Shown here: positions 8,703-19,500 of the stretch, one piece after another
Numbering within the stretch: position 1 is the stretch's first letter
Layout: every line of letters begins with the position of its first letter
Assembly: GCF_041080655.1 (NCBI RefSeq)
Contig: NZ_CP163525.1
Coordinates: 9,610,001 to 9,674,000 of the forward strand
DNA length: 64,000 bases
Direction of reading: 5' to 3'
Source: Streptomyces sp. CG4
Lineage (GTDB): Bacteria; Actinomycetota; Actinomycetes; Streptomycetales; Streptomycetaceae
Program-made: the position numbers and the translations under genes
Notes under the pieces: generated by a model
The model's database searches: none
What the model was told of the DNA's origin: nothing
Seen by the model: the letters and a program-made list of their open reading frames with translations, nothing else

Positions 8703-9027
8703 CACTCGACTGCCGTCTCTCCGTGATCGGTTGGGGTGTCGGGGCCAGGCCGGGGAAGTGGCCCGGCCCCCGCGTACGACCGCCGGCGGCCGGCAGCGGC
8801 CGGACAGGGACGGGCACGTGTGGCGCTCTTCGGCGGTACGGAACCCCAGCCCAGCACAGGCGCCGGGGCGACGGCCATCCACAGCGCCGAAGACTAGGGA
8901 ATCGCCCCTACTCCTGAGCGCGGAAAAGGGGAAGGAAGCCGTCCAGGACCGGTCGTAGACCGTACGTTCGCCCTCCGAGACCCGCGGTGCCCCACGGCCG
9001 CGGAACGACAGGATCGAGGACTCCACG
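8638..9027. promoter_or_regulatory. Divergent promoter region, exporter operon / glycosyltransferase
   Basis: A 390-bp non-coding region separates the two divergent start codons and should hold promoters for both. It contains one CTAGGG-type inverted repeat (8894-8910) 118 bp before the glycosyltransferase ATG. No convincing sigma-factor boxes were identified by eye. Confidence 0.6.
8894..8910. promoter_or_regulatory. Putative PAS-LuxR (PimM-type) operator, ctagggaatcgccccta
   Basis: TAGGG and CCCTA form a perfect 5-bp inverted repeat with a 6-base spacer. The left half matches the published PimM-family consensus CTVGGGAWWTCCCBAG at its first nine positions. The same half-site occurs twice in the P450/PKS divergent region. 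Confidence 0.45.
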
Positions 9028-10608
9028 ATGCGCCCCCGAGCCCGGGACAAGGCCGTGCACCGCGACAGCGGAAGCGGCCGGCCCGGGGCCACCCCCCGCC
9101 CGAACTCCGCCGACCCGCTGACGGACGCGCCTCCTCCCTTGGCCCTGCTGCCGGTGGCCGCGATCGCCGGTGCCACCGCGGCCCTGCTGCTGTTCACCGC
9201 CCACCGCTTCGGCTACTTCAGCGACGAGCTGTACTTCCTCGCCGCGGGCCGCCATCCCGCCTGGGGTTACGCCGACCAGCCGCCGCTGTTGCCCCTGCTG
9301 GCCCACGCCCTCGACGTCGTCTCCCACGGCTCATTGTTCTGGCTGCGCGCACCGGCCGCGGCGGTCAGCGCACTCGGCGTGCTGACCGCGGCCCTGACCG
9401 CCCGTGAGCTGGGTGGCAGACGGGCCGCCCAGATCGCCACCGCCGGGGCGTACGCCGTCTCGCCCGTCATGCTGCAGATGGGCCATCTGCTCATCACCGC
9501 CACCCTGGACATCTTCCTGACGACGGTCACCACCTGGCTGCTGGTGCGCTGGGTCCGCACCCGGCGCGACCGGCTGCTGCTCCTCGTCGGCCTGACCGCC
9601 GCACTCTCCTTCCAGGTCAAGTTCCTCAGCGCCGGCTTCTGGGCCGTGCTCCTCGTCGCCCTGCTGCTCGCCGGGCCCCGGGACCTGCTGCGCCGCCCCC
9701 TGCTGTGGGTGGCGGCGGCGGGCGCCCTGCTCACCGCGGTACCCGGTCTGCTGTGGCAGGCCCGCAACGGATGGCCCCAACTGGCCATGACCGAGGTCAT
9801 CTCCCACGAGGTCGCCACCGAGGAGGGTGGCCGGACCATGTTCCTGCCCACCGTGCTGTCGGCCTCGGGACTCGTCGGCGCCGTACTCCTGTGCTACGGG
9901 CTGTGGCGCCTGCTCACCGCCCGCGAGGCGCGCGCCCACCGGTTCCTCGCAGTGACCTTCGCCGGACTGTGCGCGTGTTACCTCGTCGTCCATGGACGGC
10001 CGTACTACGTCTCCGGGCTCTTCGCGGTCCTGTGGGCGGCGGGTGCCACGGGTCTGCAGCGGCTGCGGCTCACCCGGCCGCGTCTCTGGTCGGCCGCGGC
10101 GGCGTACGTGCTGTCGGCCGCACTGGCGGTCCTGGTCCTGCCCCTCTACCCGGTCCACCGCCTGACCCGTCCCTCCGCCGACCGGCTGGCCATGGAGAGC
10201 GTGGGCTGGCCCGACCTCGCCGCCTCGGTCGCCCGCGTCTACCGCGAACTGCCCGCCGACCGGCGCGGCCGCGCCCTCGTCATCACCGACCGCTACGACC
10301 AGGCAGGCGCCCTGGACCGCTACGGTCCGGCGCTCGGTCTGCCACGGCCCTACAGCGGCCACCGCGGCTACTGGTACCTGCGCCGCCCGGCCGACGACTC
10401 GGCGCCCGTCGTCTTCGTCGGCGCCGACGCCCGCTACCTGCGGCGGTTCTTCACCGGCGTGCGCAAGGCAGGCACGGTCACCAACGCGCAGCAGGTGCAC
10501 AACCTCAACTGGGGTGCCCCCATATGGATCTGCGAGGGTCAGCGCCGGCCGTGGCGCACCCTGTGGCCCCGCTTCTCCCATCTGAACGCGGACTCGGCGA
10601 GGAAATAG
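9028..10608 (+). CDS. GT-C membrane glycosyltransferase (family 39/83, PMT_2/ArnT-like)
   Basis: The 526-residue protein has about ten predicted membrane helices. The first (LALLPVAAIAGATAALLLF) is followed by the loop FGYFSDELYFLAAG with its acidic DE pair, then WGYADQPPLLPLL. This is the signature arrangement of GT-C enzymes that use polyprenyl-phosphate sugars at the outer membrane face. The C-terminal ~120 residues are soluble. The ATG is preceded by gaggactccacg. It is divergent from an ABC exporter, which suggests that an exported polyketide could be glycosylated outside the cell, but a role in cell-envelope glycans is equally possible. A hairpin terminator follows. Confidence 0.85.
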   Translation: MRPRARDKAVHRDSGSGRPGATPRPNSADPLTDAPPPLALLPVAAIAGATAALLLFTAHRFGYFSDELYFLAAGRHPAWGYADQPPLLPLLAHALDVVSHGSLFWLRAPAAAVSALGVLTAALTARELGGRRAAQIATAGAYAVSPVMLQMGHLLITATLDIFLTTVTTWLLVRWVRTRRDRLLLLVGLTAALSFQVKFLSAGFWAVLLVALLLAGPRDLLRRPLLWVAAAGALLTAVPGLLWQARNGWPQLAMTEVISHEVATEEGGRTMFLPTVLSASGLVGAVLLCYGLWRLLTAREARAHRFLAVTFAGLCACYLVVHGRPYYVSGLFAVLWAAGATGLQRLRLTRPRLWSAAAAYVLSAALAVLVLPLYPVHRLTRPSADRLAMESVGWPDLAASVARVYRELPADRRGRALVITDRYDQAGALDRYGPALGLPRPYSGHRGYWYLRRPADDSAPVVFVGADARYLRRFFTGVRKAGTVTNAQQVHNLNWGAPIWICEGQRRPWRTLWPRFSHLNADSARK

Positions 10609-10628
10609 GCCCTTGAGGCCATGACAAC

Positions 10629-10662
10629 GCCGCGGGCCGCCCTTTCCAGGACGGCCCGCGGC
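10629..10662. terminator. Bidirectional hairpin terminator between glycosyltransferase and P450
   Basis: A 14-bp stem with one mismatch (gccgcgggccg paired with cggcccgcggc, extended by cc/gg) closes a small loop (tttcca). It lies between the converging ends of the plus-strand glycosyltransferase (stop at 10608) and the minus-strand P450 (stop at 10681), so it can serve both. Confidence 0.8.
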
Positions 10663-10680
10663 TCGCTCTCGCCGGCGCGA

Positions 10681-11895
10681 TCAGCCCCAGGTCACGGGCA
10701 GCGCGTACACGCCGTAGTGCATGGCCTTGTCGCGGAGCGGGATCTCCTGCGGCTCGACCGCCAGTCGCAGGTCCGGGAAGCGGTCGAACAGCTTCTGGAA
10801 GCCGATGCGCAGGGTCGCCCGGGCCAGATGCTGCCCCAGGCACTGGTGGATGCCGAAACCGAACGCCAGATGGCGGCGGGAGGGACGGGTGACGTCGAAG
10901 ACCTCCGGGTTCTCGAACTGCTCCGGGTCCCGGTTGGCGGCCGGCAGCGACAGCACCACGGTCTGCCCGGCCTCGATGGTCGTGCCGCCGATCTCCACGT
11001 CCTCCAACGCGACCCGGCTCGCCCCCATATGAGAGATCGTCAGGTAGCGCAGCAGTTCCTCCACCGCCCGCTCCATCAGCTCCGGCTGCTTGCGGATCTT
11101 CTCCAGCTGCTCCGGATGCTCCAGCAGCGCGAAGGTGCCGAGACCCAGCATGTTCGGGGTCGTGTCCAGCGCGCCGCCGATGGTGATCCAGGCGATGTTC
11201 GCCAGTTCCTCCTCGGTCAGCTCACCGGTCTTCACCAGCTTGCCGAGCAGCTTGTCGTTGGGCTCGGCGAACAGGTCCTTGACGACCCGGGCCAGCGTCT
11301 GGTCCAGCGCCGTGTTGTGCTCGACGAACTCCTCCAGCGTGTAGTCGATCCGCATGATCGCCGAGAAGTGCTTGTCGAGTTCGGCGATGTCCTCCTCCGG
11401 GACGCCCATCACCGAGTGCACCGACCGGTACACGATCTTCTGGACGAACGCCGGCAGCAGGTCCACCGGCGGCTGGAGGCCGGCCATCTCCTCCAGCACG
11501 TCGTCGATGATCCCGGCGAGCGTGGGCTCGTACTCCTGGATCTTGCGGACCGTGAAGAAGCCGGTCAGCAGCCGTCGGTAGTGCGTGTGGTCCGGCGCGT
11601 CCATCCGGACGAAGGAACCCGGACCCGACGGCTGCGGGTCGTAGCTCTCCACCTCGAACGGCGGCGAGGCCACCAGCGCCAGCAGTTCGGCACGGTGGCT
11701 GAACCGCGGGTCGGTCATGATCGCCCGCACATGGTCGTGCCGGGTGACCAGCCAGCCGTCGTCGCGGCCCGGCGCGATGTCGAACCTCACCGGGCTGATC
11801 GGGTCTTCCGCACGCAGCCGCCGGTACTCCGGATCGGGGTCGAAGGGGCAGGTGCGATCGGTCGGTATCACTGGTGGTTTCGGCTCGTAGGCCAT
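10681..11895 (-). CDS. Cytochrome P450 (second gene of P450 operon)
   Basis: The 404-residue soluble bacterial P450 has an I-helix WITIGGALDTTPN, in which the usual AGxDTT is GGALDTT. It has the K-helix ExxR as EELLR, and the heme-binding loop FGFGIHQCLGQ with Cys352. The ATG at 11895 is preceded by a strong ribosome site (cggagg). The frame stays open further upstream, but that sequence is not P450-like. It lies 38 bp after the other P450 and is co-directional with it. It probably hydroxylates or further oxidises the polyketide after assembly. The methyl from module C4 is one possible site, but this is a guess. Confidence 0.93.
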   Translation of the reverse strand: MAYEPKPPVIPTDRTCPFDPDPEYRRLRAEDPISPVRFDIAPGRDDGWLVTRHDHVRAIMTDPRFSHRAELLALVASPPFEVESYDPQPSGPGSFVRMDAPDHTHYRRLLTGFFTVRKIQEYEPTLAGIIDDVLEEMAGLQPPVDLLPAFVQKIVYRSVHSVMGVPEEDIAELDKHFSAIMRIDYTLEEFVEHNTALDQTLARVVKDLFAEPNDKLLGKLVKTGELTEEELANIAWITIGGALDTTPNMLGLGTFALLEHPEQLEKIRKQPELMERAVEELLRYLTISHMGASRVALEDVEIGGTTIEAGQTVVLSLPAANRDPEQFENPEVFDVTRPSRRHLAFGFGIHQCLGQHLARATLRIGFQKLFDRFPDLRLAVEPQEIPLRDKAMHYGVYALPVTWG

Positions 11896-11933
11896 GGATC
11901 CTCCGTCTGGTGGGTTGCGTCCGGACGCGTCGC

Positions 11934-13142
11934 TCAGGCCCGCCGGACGGTGAGCGGCAGCTGGCGAAGACCGAAGACGTTGACGCGGTTGTCGAAGTAG
12001 GACAGCGGGCTGTCGCGGTCGACCCGGATGTCGGCGTAGCGGTCGAGCATCAGATGGAGCGCGATCTGCCCCTCCATACGGGCCAGCGGGGCGCCCAGGC
12101 AGTAGTGGATGCCGTGCCCGAAGGCGAGCTGCTTGGCGTTGGGCCGGCCGGGCAGAAAGCGGTCCGGCTCGGGGAAGACCCGCTCGTCGCGGTTGGCGGA
12201 CAGCAGCCAGAGGTACACCATCGTGTTCTCCGGCACCTTTTCCCCGGCGATCTCCACGGGGGCCGTGGGCACCCGTTCGATCTTCAGGAACGGCGGCCGG
12301 CAGCGCAGCACCTCTTCGGTGAACGGCGCGATCCCGGTACGGTCCGCTCGCAACCGGGCGAGCAGGCCCTCCTCCAGGTCCAGCGTCAGCAGCATGTTGC
12401 CCAGCAGTACCGCGGTGGTGACATGACCGGCCAGCAGAAGCAGCGCGGCGAAGCTCACCACGTCGTCGTCGTTCAGGCTCTCCCCGTCGACCTCGGCCCG
12501 CACCAGCAGGCTCATCAGGTCGTCGTGCTCGCGCGCCCGCCGCTCCGCGACGTGCTGCCGGAGATAGGCGTCCAGCTCCTGCACGGTCCGGCCCAGGACC
12601 GCGGCGCCCTCGGGCGTCTCCCAGTCCACGGTCAGCAGGTTGTCGGCCCACACCTGGAACAGCGGACGGTCCGAGGGCGGTACACCGAGCATGGACGAGA
12701 TCACGATGACGGGCAGCGGATTGGCGAACGCCTCGACCAGGTCGAAGCGGTCGCCGCCCGCCAGGCCGTCGAGCAGTTCGGTGGCCACCTCGGTGATCCG
12801 CGGGGCCAGCTCGTTGATCATCTTCGCGGTGAAGACCTTGCTCACCAGACGCCGCAGCTTCCCGTGCCGGGGCGGGTCCAGCAACAGCAGGGTTCCGCCG
12901 GGCGGCTGCTGCTCGCCGCCCGACAGCCGGCTCACCGTGTCCGAGGAGAACCCCGACGGATCGGCGGTGATCCGCTGGACGTCCTCGTGGCGGAACACGT
13001 GGTAGCGGCCCGCCGGATCACGCCACACCGGCTGCTCGTCGCGCATCCGCCGCAGCCAGGCGAGCAGCGTCGCACCGCCGTCGAGCCCCACCTCCGGCGG
13101 TGCGGAGACCTCGGGGCCGGGAGGAGCGGGCACGGCTGTCAT
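11934..13142 (-). CDS. Cytochrome P450 (first gene of P450 operon)
   Basis: The 402-residue P450 has an I-helix LLLLAGHVTTAVLLG, ExxR as EEVLR, and heme loop FGHGIHYCLGAPLAR with Cys348. In the I-helix the acidic residue before TT is replaced (AGHVTT), a variation found in many tailoring P450s. The ATG at 13142 has gagagggg upstream. The region 13143-13501 is shared with PKS gene A, transcribed the other way, so the P450 operon and the synthase are likely co-regulated. The substrate is not readable from sequence. Confidence 0.93.
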   Translation of the reverse strand: MTAVPAPPGPEVSAPPEVGLDGGATLLAWLRRMRDEQPVWRDPAGRYHVFRHEDVQRITADPSGFSSDTVSRLSGGEQQPPGGTLLLLDPPRHGKLRRLVSKVFTAKMINELAPRITEVATELLDGLAGGDRFDLVEAFANPLPVIVISSMLGVPPSDRPLFQVWADNLLTVDWETPEGAAVLGRTVQELDAYLRQHVAERRAREHDDLMSLLVRAEVDGESLNDDDVVSFAALLLLAGHVTTAVLLGNMLLTLDLEEGLLARLRADRTGIAPFTEEVLRCRPPFLKIERVPTAPVEIAGEKVPENTMVYLWLLSANRDERVFPEPDRFLPGRPNAKQLAFGHGIHYCLGAPLARMEGQIALHLMLDRYADIRVDRDSPLSYFDNRVNVFGLRQLPLTVRRA

Positions 13143-13242
13143 CGGAAACCCCTCTCATGGGTCGGGCCGCACGGGAGGCGGGCCGGGAGCGGCCCCAGCG
13201 CAGCACAACCGGTGAATCGGAGGCCAGAAGTCGCGCGCAACT

Positions 13243-13258
13243 CTAGGGATTTGCCGGT
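13243..13258. promoter_or_regulatory. Putative PAS-LuxR operator half-site, ctagggatttgccggt
   Basis: The first ten bases fit CTVGGGAWWT of the PimM-family consensus; the second half is degenerate. It lies about 100 bp upstream of the first P450 start. Confidence 0.4.
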
Positions 13259-13290
13259 GCGGTCGGCGCCCCTGCGGGGCTCTTGAGCAA

Positions 13291-13306
13291 CTAGGGGATT
13301 TTTCAG
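13291..13306. promoter_or_regulatory. Putative PAS-LuxR operator, ctaggggatttttcag
   Basis: Twelve of sixteen bases match the PimM-family consensus CTVGGGAWWTCCCBAG, including both outer ends (CTAGGG and CAG). It lies about 195 bp before the GTG start of PKS gene A. Confidence 0.45.
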
Positions 13307-13501
13307 AGTCGGAGGTCAAGCGGCCGTGGACGGCCGGGGGCAGCCCCAGACTTGGCCGGGTTCGAGGTGTTCGAGGAGCCATGCGGACCGCGTGGGTGTC
13401 CGAGCCTGAGGAGATCCGGTGTTGTTTACCGTTCCGAGCGCAGCGGGCCTGCCGCCGGTGACGTCCGCCGAGGTGCGCGACCCGAGCCTGGGGGCAGAGC
13501 T

Positions 13502-16500
13502 GTGAGCGAAGACCGCCTGCGGGAGTACCTGAAGCGAGTCACCGCCGAGCTGCACCGCACCACCACCCGCGTGCGCGAGCTGGAGGCCAGGGACTGCGAA
13601 CCGATCGCGATCGTCTCCATGGCCTGCCGCTACCCGGGCGGGGTACGCACCCCCGAGGACCTGTGGCGGCTCGTCGCCGAAGGCACCGATGCCATCACGC
13701 CGTTCCCCGAGGACCGCGGCTGGGACGTCGGCTCGCTGTACCACCCGGACCCCGAGCACCCGGGCACCTGCTACACCCGCGAGGGCGGCTTCCTGCACGA
13801 CGCCGCCGACTTCGACCCCGACTTCTTCGGCATGTCGCCGCGCGAGGCGCTCGGCACCGACCCGCAGCAGCGGCTCCTCCTGGAGATCTCCTGGGAGGCA
13901 CTGGAGCGGGCCGGCCTCGCCCCGGCCGCCCTCCGCGGCAGCCGCACGGGTGTCTTCGCCGGCGTCATGTACAACGACTACGGCTCCCGGTTCGACGCAC
14001 CGCCGCCCGGCCTGGAGGGCTTCCTCGGCAACGGCAGCGCGGGCAGCATCGCCTCCGGGCGCGTCTCCTACACCCTGGGTCTGGAGGGCCCCGCAGTCAC
14101 CGTCGACACGGCCTGCTCCTCGTCGCTGGTGGCCCTGCACCTGGCGTGCCAGGCTCTGCGGGCCGGTGAGTGCTCACTCGCGCTCGCGGGCGGTGTCGCC
14201 GTGATGTCGACACCGGTCACCTTCACGGAGTTCAGCCGCCAGCGCGGCCTCTCCCCGGACGGCCGCTGCAAGTCCTTCGCACAGGCCGCGGACGGCACCG
14301 GCTGGGGCGAGGGCGCGGGTCTGCTGCTGCTGGAGCGGCTGTCGGACGCGCGTCGCAACGGCCACCCGGTACTGGCCGTGATCCGTGGCAGCGCGGTCAA
14401 CCAGGACGGCGCCAGCAGCGGACTCACCGCCCCGAACGGCCCGTCGCAGCAGCGCGTGATCCGGGCGGCGCTGGCGAGCGCAGGGCTGTCGGCCGCGGAC
14501 GTGGACGCGGTGGAGGCGCACGGGACGGGCACGACGCTGGGCGATCCGATCGAGGCGCAGGCGCTGCTTGCGACCTACGGACAGGACCGTGAACGGCCGC
14601 TGTGGCTCGGGTCGTTGAAGTCCAACATCGGTCACACACAGGCGGCGGCCGGGGTCGGCGGCGTGATCAAGACGGTCATGGCGATGCGCCATGGACAGCT
14701 GCCGCGCACGCTGCACGTCGACGCTCCGTCCACCCACGTCGACTGGTCGTCCGGTGCGGTGAGCCTGCTGACCGAACCGCAGGACTGGGCGCCCACGGAA
14801 GGCCGTACGCGGCGGGCCGGCGTCTCCGCGTTCGGCGTCTCCGGCACCAATGCCCATGTGATCCTGGAGGAGGCCGAGGCGGTCCAGGAGACCGCGGAGC
14901 CCGCCGGGCCGGATGCCGGTGCCGGCGGTGTCGTGGTGTGGCCGGTGTCGGCGCGGGGCGAGGGGGCGCTGCGGGCGCAGGCGGCCCGGTTGCTGGAGTG
15001 TGTGGACGGATCCGTCGGTTCCACGGCCGATGTGGGGTTGTCGCTCGCGGTGACGCGATCGGTGTTCGAGGACCGTGCCGTGGTGGTGGGCTCCGATGTG
15101 CGGGAGTTGCGGGCCGGCCTCGCGGCGCTGGCGGCGGGTGAGCCGCACGCACAGGTGGTGCGGGGTACGGCCGGGCGCGGTCGCACGGCGTTCCTGTTCG
15201 CCGGACAGGGCTCACAACGCCTCGGGATGGGGCGGGAGCTGTATGCGGCGTACCCCGTCTTCGCCGAGGCCTTCGACGCGGTGGACGCGCAGCTGCCCTT
15301 CAGCCTCCGTGAGGTGGTGTTCGGCGAGGACGAGGACCGTCTGAACCGCACCGAGTACGCGCAGCCGGCCCTCTTCGCCCTGGAGGTGGCGCTGTTCCGG
15401 CTGCTGGAGTCCTGGGGCGTACGCCCGGACGTTCTCGCCGGTCACTCCATCGGTGAGATCGCTGCGGCGCATGTGGCCGGAGTGTGGTCGCTCACGGACG
15501 CGTGCCGACTGGTCGTGGCCCGCGGCCGGTTGATGCAGGCGCTGCCGTCCGGTGGTGCGATGGTCGCGGTCCAGGCCTCGGAAGAGGAGGTCCTGCCGCT
15601 GCTGGACGATGCCCGGGTGGGTGTCGCCGCGGTCAACGGCCCTCAATCGGTGGTGATCGCGGGTGCCTTCGACGCGGTGGAGGAGGCGGTCGCGCATCTC
15701 CGTGCCCAGGACCGCAGGACGACCGCCCTGCGGGTGAGCCATGCCTTCCACTCCCCGCTGATGGAGCCGATGCTCGCCGACTTCCGCGCGGTCGCGGAAG
15801 GGCTCTCGTACGAGCCGCCGAAGCTTTCGATCGTCTCCACGGTGACCGGTGAAGCGGCGACCGCCGACGAGCTGACGTCCCCCGGCTACTGGGTGGAGCA
15901 CGTCCGCCGGACCGTTCGGTACGCCGACGCCCTGCGCACTCTCGCGCAGAGCAGGACGACGCGGTTCGTCGAACTCGGCCCCGACGGCACCCTCACCGCC
16001 CTTGCCCGTACCCTGCTCCAGGACGAGCCGTCCCTTCTCGTGCCCGCCCTGCGCAAGGACGGATCCGAGGCGGCACGTCTGCTCACCGCCGTCGGCGCAC
16101 TGCACGCACACGGCCACAGCCCGGACTGGGCCGCGCTGTTCCCCGGCGCCCGCAGCGTCGCACTGCCCACCTACGCGTTCCAGCGACGCCGGTACTGGCT
16201 CGACGCCCTTCCCGGCGGCGGGCGGCGCGGCGGCGGGCATCCACTGCTCGGCAGCTCCGTGACGCTGGCGGACTCCTCCGCCGTGCTCTCCACCGCCGTG
16301 TTCTCCACCCGCACCCACCCTTGGCTGGCCGACCACACCGTCGCCGGTACCGCCGTACTGCCCACGGCCGGGTATCTCGACTTCGCCCTGCACCTCGGCA
16401 ACCGGGTCGGCTGCCACCACGTCGTCGCACTGGACCAGGAACAGCCCCTTGTCCTCGGCCACGACCCCGTCGAGGTCCAAGTCGTGCTCGACGGCCCCGG

Positions 16501-19500
16501 GGACGCCGGTCTCAGGCCGTTCACCTGCTACTCCCGGCCCGCCACCGCCGCCTCCTCGGCCGGCGAGGACGACACGGACCGGCCCTGGACCCGTCACGCC
16601 CGCGGCGCCCTGGCGCCGGGCGCTGCCATGCCGGGGCGGCCGGAGCAGGACGAGCACCACGGCACATGGCCGCCACCGGGCGCCCAGGCACTCGACCCCG
16701 GCGAAGTCGACGAGATCTACGAGGCGTTGCGGGAGCAGGGACTGGACCACGGCCCCGCCTTCCGCGGGCTCACCGCCGTCTGGCGGGCCGGGGACGAGGT
16801 GTACGCCGAGGTGGCCGTACCGGAGGACCTCCGGGAGGACGCCCTGCGGGTCGCGCTGCACCCCGCGTTGCTGGACGCGGCCCTGCACGCGGCACCCCTG
16901 CTCGGGCACCCCTGCTCGGTCGCCGTGTCGTGGCGGGACTGCACCCTGTACGCGGCCTCGGCGGATGCGCTGCGGGTCCGGCTGCGGCGCGTGCCCGACG
17001 GTGGGCTCCGGCTCGACCTCGCCGACGGGGCCGGTGACCCGGTCGCCGCCGTCGGCGCGGTCGCCCTCACCCCGGCCGCCGAACTGTCCCTCCCGGTCGT
17101 AGACGCCCCGGCCGGTGACCTGTTCGCCGTCGAGTGGACCGGACTTCCCACCCCGGTACGGCTCACGCGCCGCCCCGCGGTGGCCGTCCTGGGCGACGGA
17201 CCGGCCCCGCCGGGCGCCGAACGGCACCCGGACCTGGGCGCGCTGCTCACCGCTCTCGACGACACCGGTGCGGCCGTTCCGGAACTGGTCTTCGCGTCCG
17301 TGCGGGGCGACGGGACGGAACTGCCTGCGGGCGTACACGAGTCGGCGGCCGTGGCCCTGGAGGTCCTGCAGCGCTGGCAGGCCGAGGAGCGGACGGCCGA
17401 CGCCCGGCTGGTCGTGGTCACACGGAACGCGGTGGCCGTCCGGCCCGGCGAGCCGGTCGCCGACCTCGCCGCGGCCGCCGTACGCGGTCTCGTGCGCTCC
17501 GCGCAGTCGGAGAACCCGGGGCGCTTCCTGCTCGTGGACACCGACACCGACACCGCCCCGGACACCGTCCTGGCCGCGGTCGTCGAGGCGGCGCACGGCG
17601 GGGAGACGGAGATCGCCCTGCGCACCGGCCGCCCGTACGCGGCCCGGCTCACCCGGCACATCCCGGACGGCACCGCGGCGCCCGTCCTCGATCCGGAGCG
17701 GACCGTGCTGATCACCGGGGCGGGCGGAACCGTCGCCGCGGCGGTCGCCCGCCATCTGGTGGCCGCCCACGGCGTACGCCATCTGCTGCTCGCCGGCCGA
17801 CGCGGCCCTCAAGCGCCCGGCGTCGCCGAACTGCGGGCCGCACTCGAACAGGCGGGGGCCGAGGTGACGGTCGCCGCGTGCGACGTGTCCGACCCCGCGG
17901 CACTGGCCGTGCTGCTGGCCGCCGTACCCGAGGAGCATCCGCTCGGGGCCGTCTTCCACGCCGCCGGCGTGATCGACGACGGGGTGATCCCCGCGCTGAC
18001 CCCCGAGCGGCTGTCGGCCGTGCTGCGGCCCAAGGCGGACGCAGCCGTCCATCTGGAGCGGTTGACCCGAGACATGGACCTGTCGGCGTTCGTGCTCTTC
18101 TCGTCCGCCGCCGCCACCTTCGGCGGCCCCGGCCAGGGCAACTACGCCGCCGCCAACGCCTTCCTGGAGGCGCTGGCCGCCACCTTGCGGACGCAGGGCC
18201 GGCCCGCGCTCGCCCTCGGCTGGGGCATGTGGGCCGAGGACAGCGGTATGACGGCCGGGCTGGGTGACGCCGACCGCACCCGGATGGCCCGTGCGGGCAT
18301 CGCGCCGCTGCCCACCGCAGACGCCCTGCACCTGCTCGACCTCGGCCTGGCACAGGACCGCGCGGTGCTGCTGCCCGTCCGGCTGGACCTGGCCGCCGCC
18401 CGCGCCGCCACCACACCCGCCCCGGCCCTGCTGCGCGACCCCGCCGCCTCCCTGCGCCGTACCGCGGGGGCCGCCCGGTCGGGCGGACGGCTGTCCCGTA
18501 CCCTCGCCGCGCTGCCGGAGTCCGAGCGGCCCGCCGCCGTGCTCCGCCTGCTCCAGACGGAGATCGCCACCGTCCTCGGTCACACCGCCGACACCCCGGC
18601 CGCAGACCCCGAACGCGCCTTCCGTGACCTGGGCTTCGACTCGCTCACCGCCGTCGACCTGCGCAACGCGCTGGAACGCCGCACTGGTCTTCGGCTCGCG
18701 CCCACCGTCGCCTTCGACCACCCCACCCCGGCCGCGCTGGCCGGCCATCTGCTGCGCTCCCTGCCGGCCGGCGACCGGCCCGCCCGGGCCGTCATCACCA
18801 CGCCCCGCGGCGCGCACACCGGCGCGGACGAACCCATCGCCATCGTGGGCATGGCCTGCCGCCTCCCCGGCGGCGCCGACACGCCCGAGCGGCTGTGGGA
18901 CCTGCTCGCCTCCGGCGGCGACGGACTGACCGGCTTCCCCGACGACCGCGGCTGGGACCTCGCGTCCCTGTACCACCCCGACCCCGACCACGAGGGCACC
19001 AGCTACACCCGCAGCGGTGGCTTCCTGCCCGGAGTCGACCGGTTCGACCCCGCGTTCTTCGGCATCTCACCGCGCGAGGCGCTGGCGATGGACCCGCAGC
19101 AGCGCCTGCTGCTCGAAGTGTGCTGGGAGGCCGTGGAACGCGCGGGAGTCGACCCGCGGACGCTGCGCGGCTCCCGCACGGGCGTCTTCGCCGGCACCAA
19201 CGGGCAGGACTACACGACCCTCCTGCGTACGTCCGCCGAGGACGTCGACGGCTACCTCGGCACCGGCAACGCCGCCAGCGTCGTCTCCGGCCGTATCTCG
19301 TACACCCTCGGTCTGGAGGGCCCCGCCGTCACCGTCGACACCGCCTGCTCGTCCTCCCTGGTCGCCCTGCACTGGGCGGCGCGGGCGCTGCGCGCGGGGG
19401 AGTGCGACCTTGCCCTGGCGGGCGGCGTCACCGTGATGTCGACCCCCGCGGCCTTTCTGGAGTTCAGCCGCCAGCGCGGGCTCGCGCCGGACGGGCGCTG

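Larger units (their letters stand above)
13143..13501. promoter_or_regulatory. Divergent promoter region, P450 operon / PKS genes A-C
   Basis: The 359-bp non-coding region holds two CTAGGG-type sites (13243-13258 and 13291-13306), 48 bp apart. A small hairpin (gcccc-tgc-ggggc, 13268-13280) lies between them. The frame of PKS gene A is open back to 13352, but its typical docking helix begins only at 13502, so I treat the upstream part as untranslated. Confidence 0.65.

Noticed and set aside
8638..8817. N-terminal extension of the ABC ATPase to 8817
   Set aside because: The extra residues are Pro/Arg-rich and non-conserved. Family proteins begin close to the ATG at 8637.
11896..12651. Minus-strand extension of the second P450 upstream of 11895
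   Set aside because: It overlaps the first P450 in another frame. The ATG at 11895 has a strong ribosome site and the correct family N terminus.
13352..13501. Upstream extension of PKS gene A to an earlier start
   Set aside because: The added 50 residues have no similarity to PKS N termini. The docking helix begins at the GTG at 13502.
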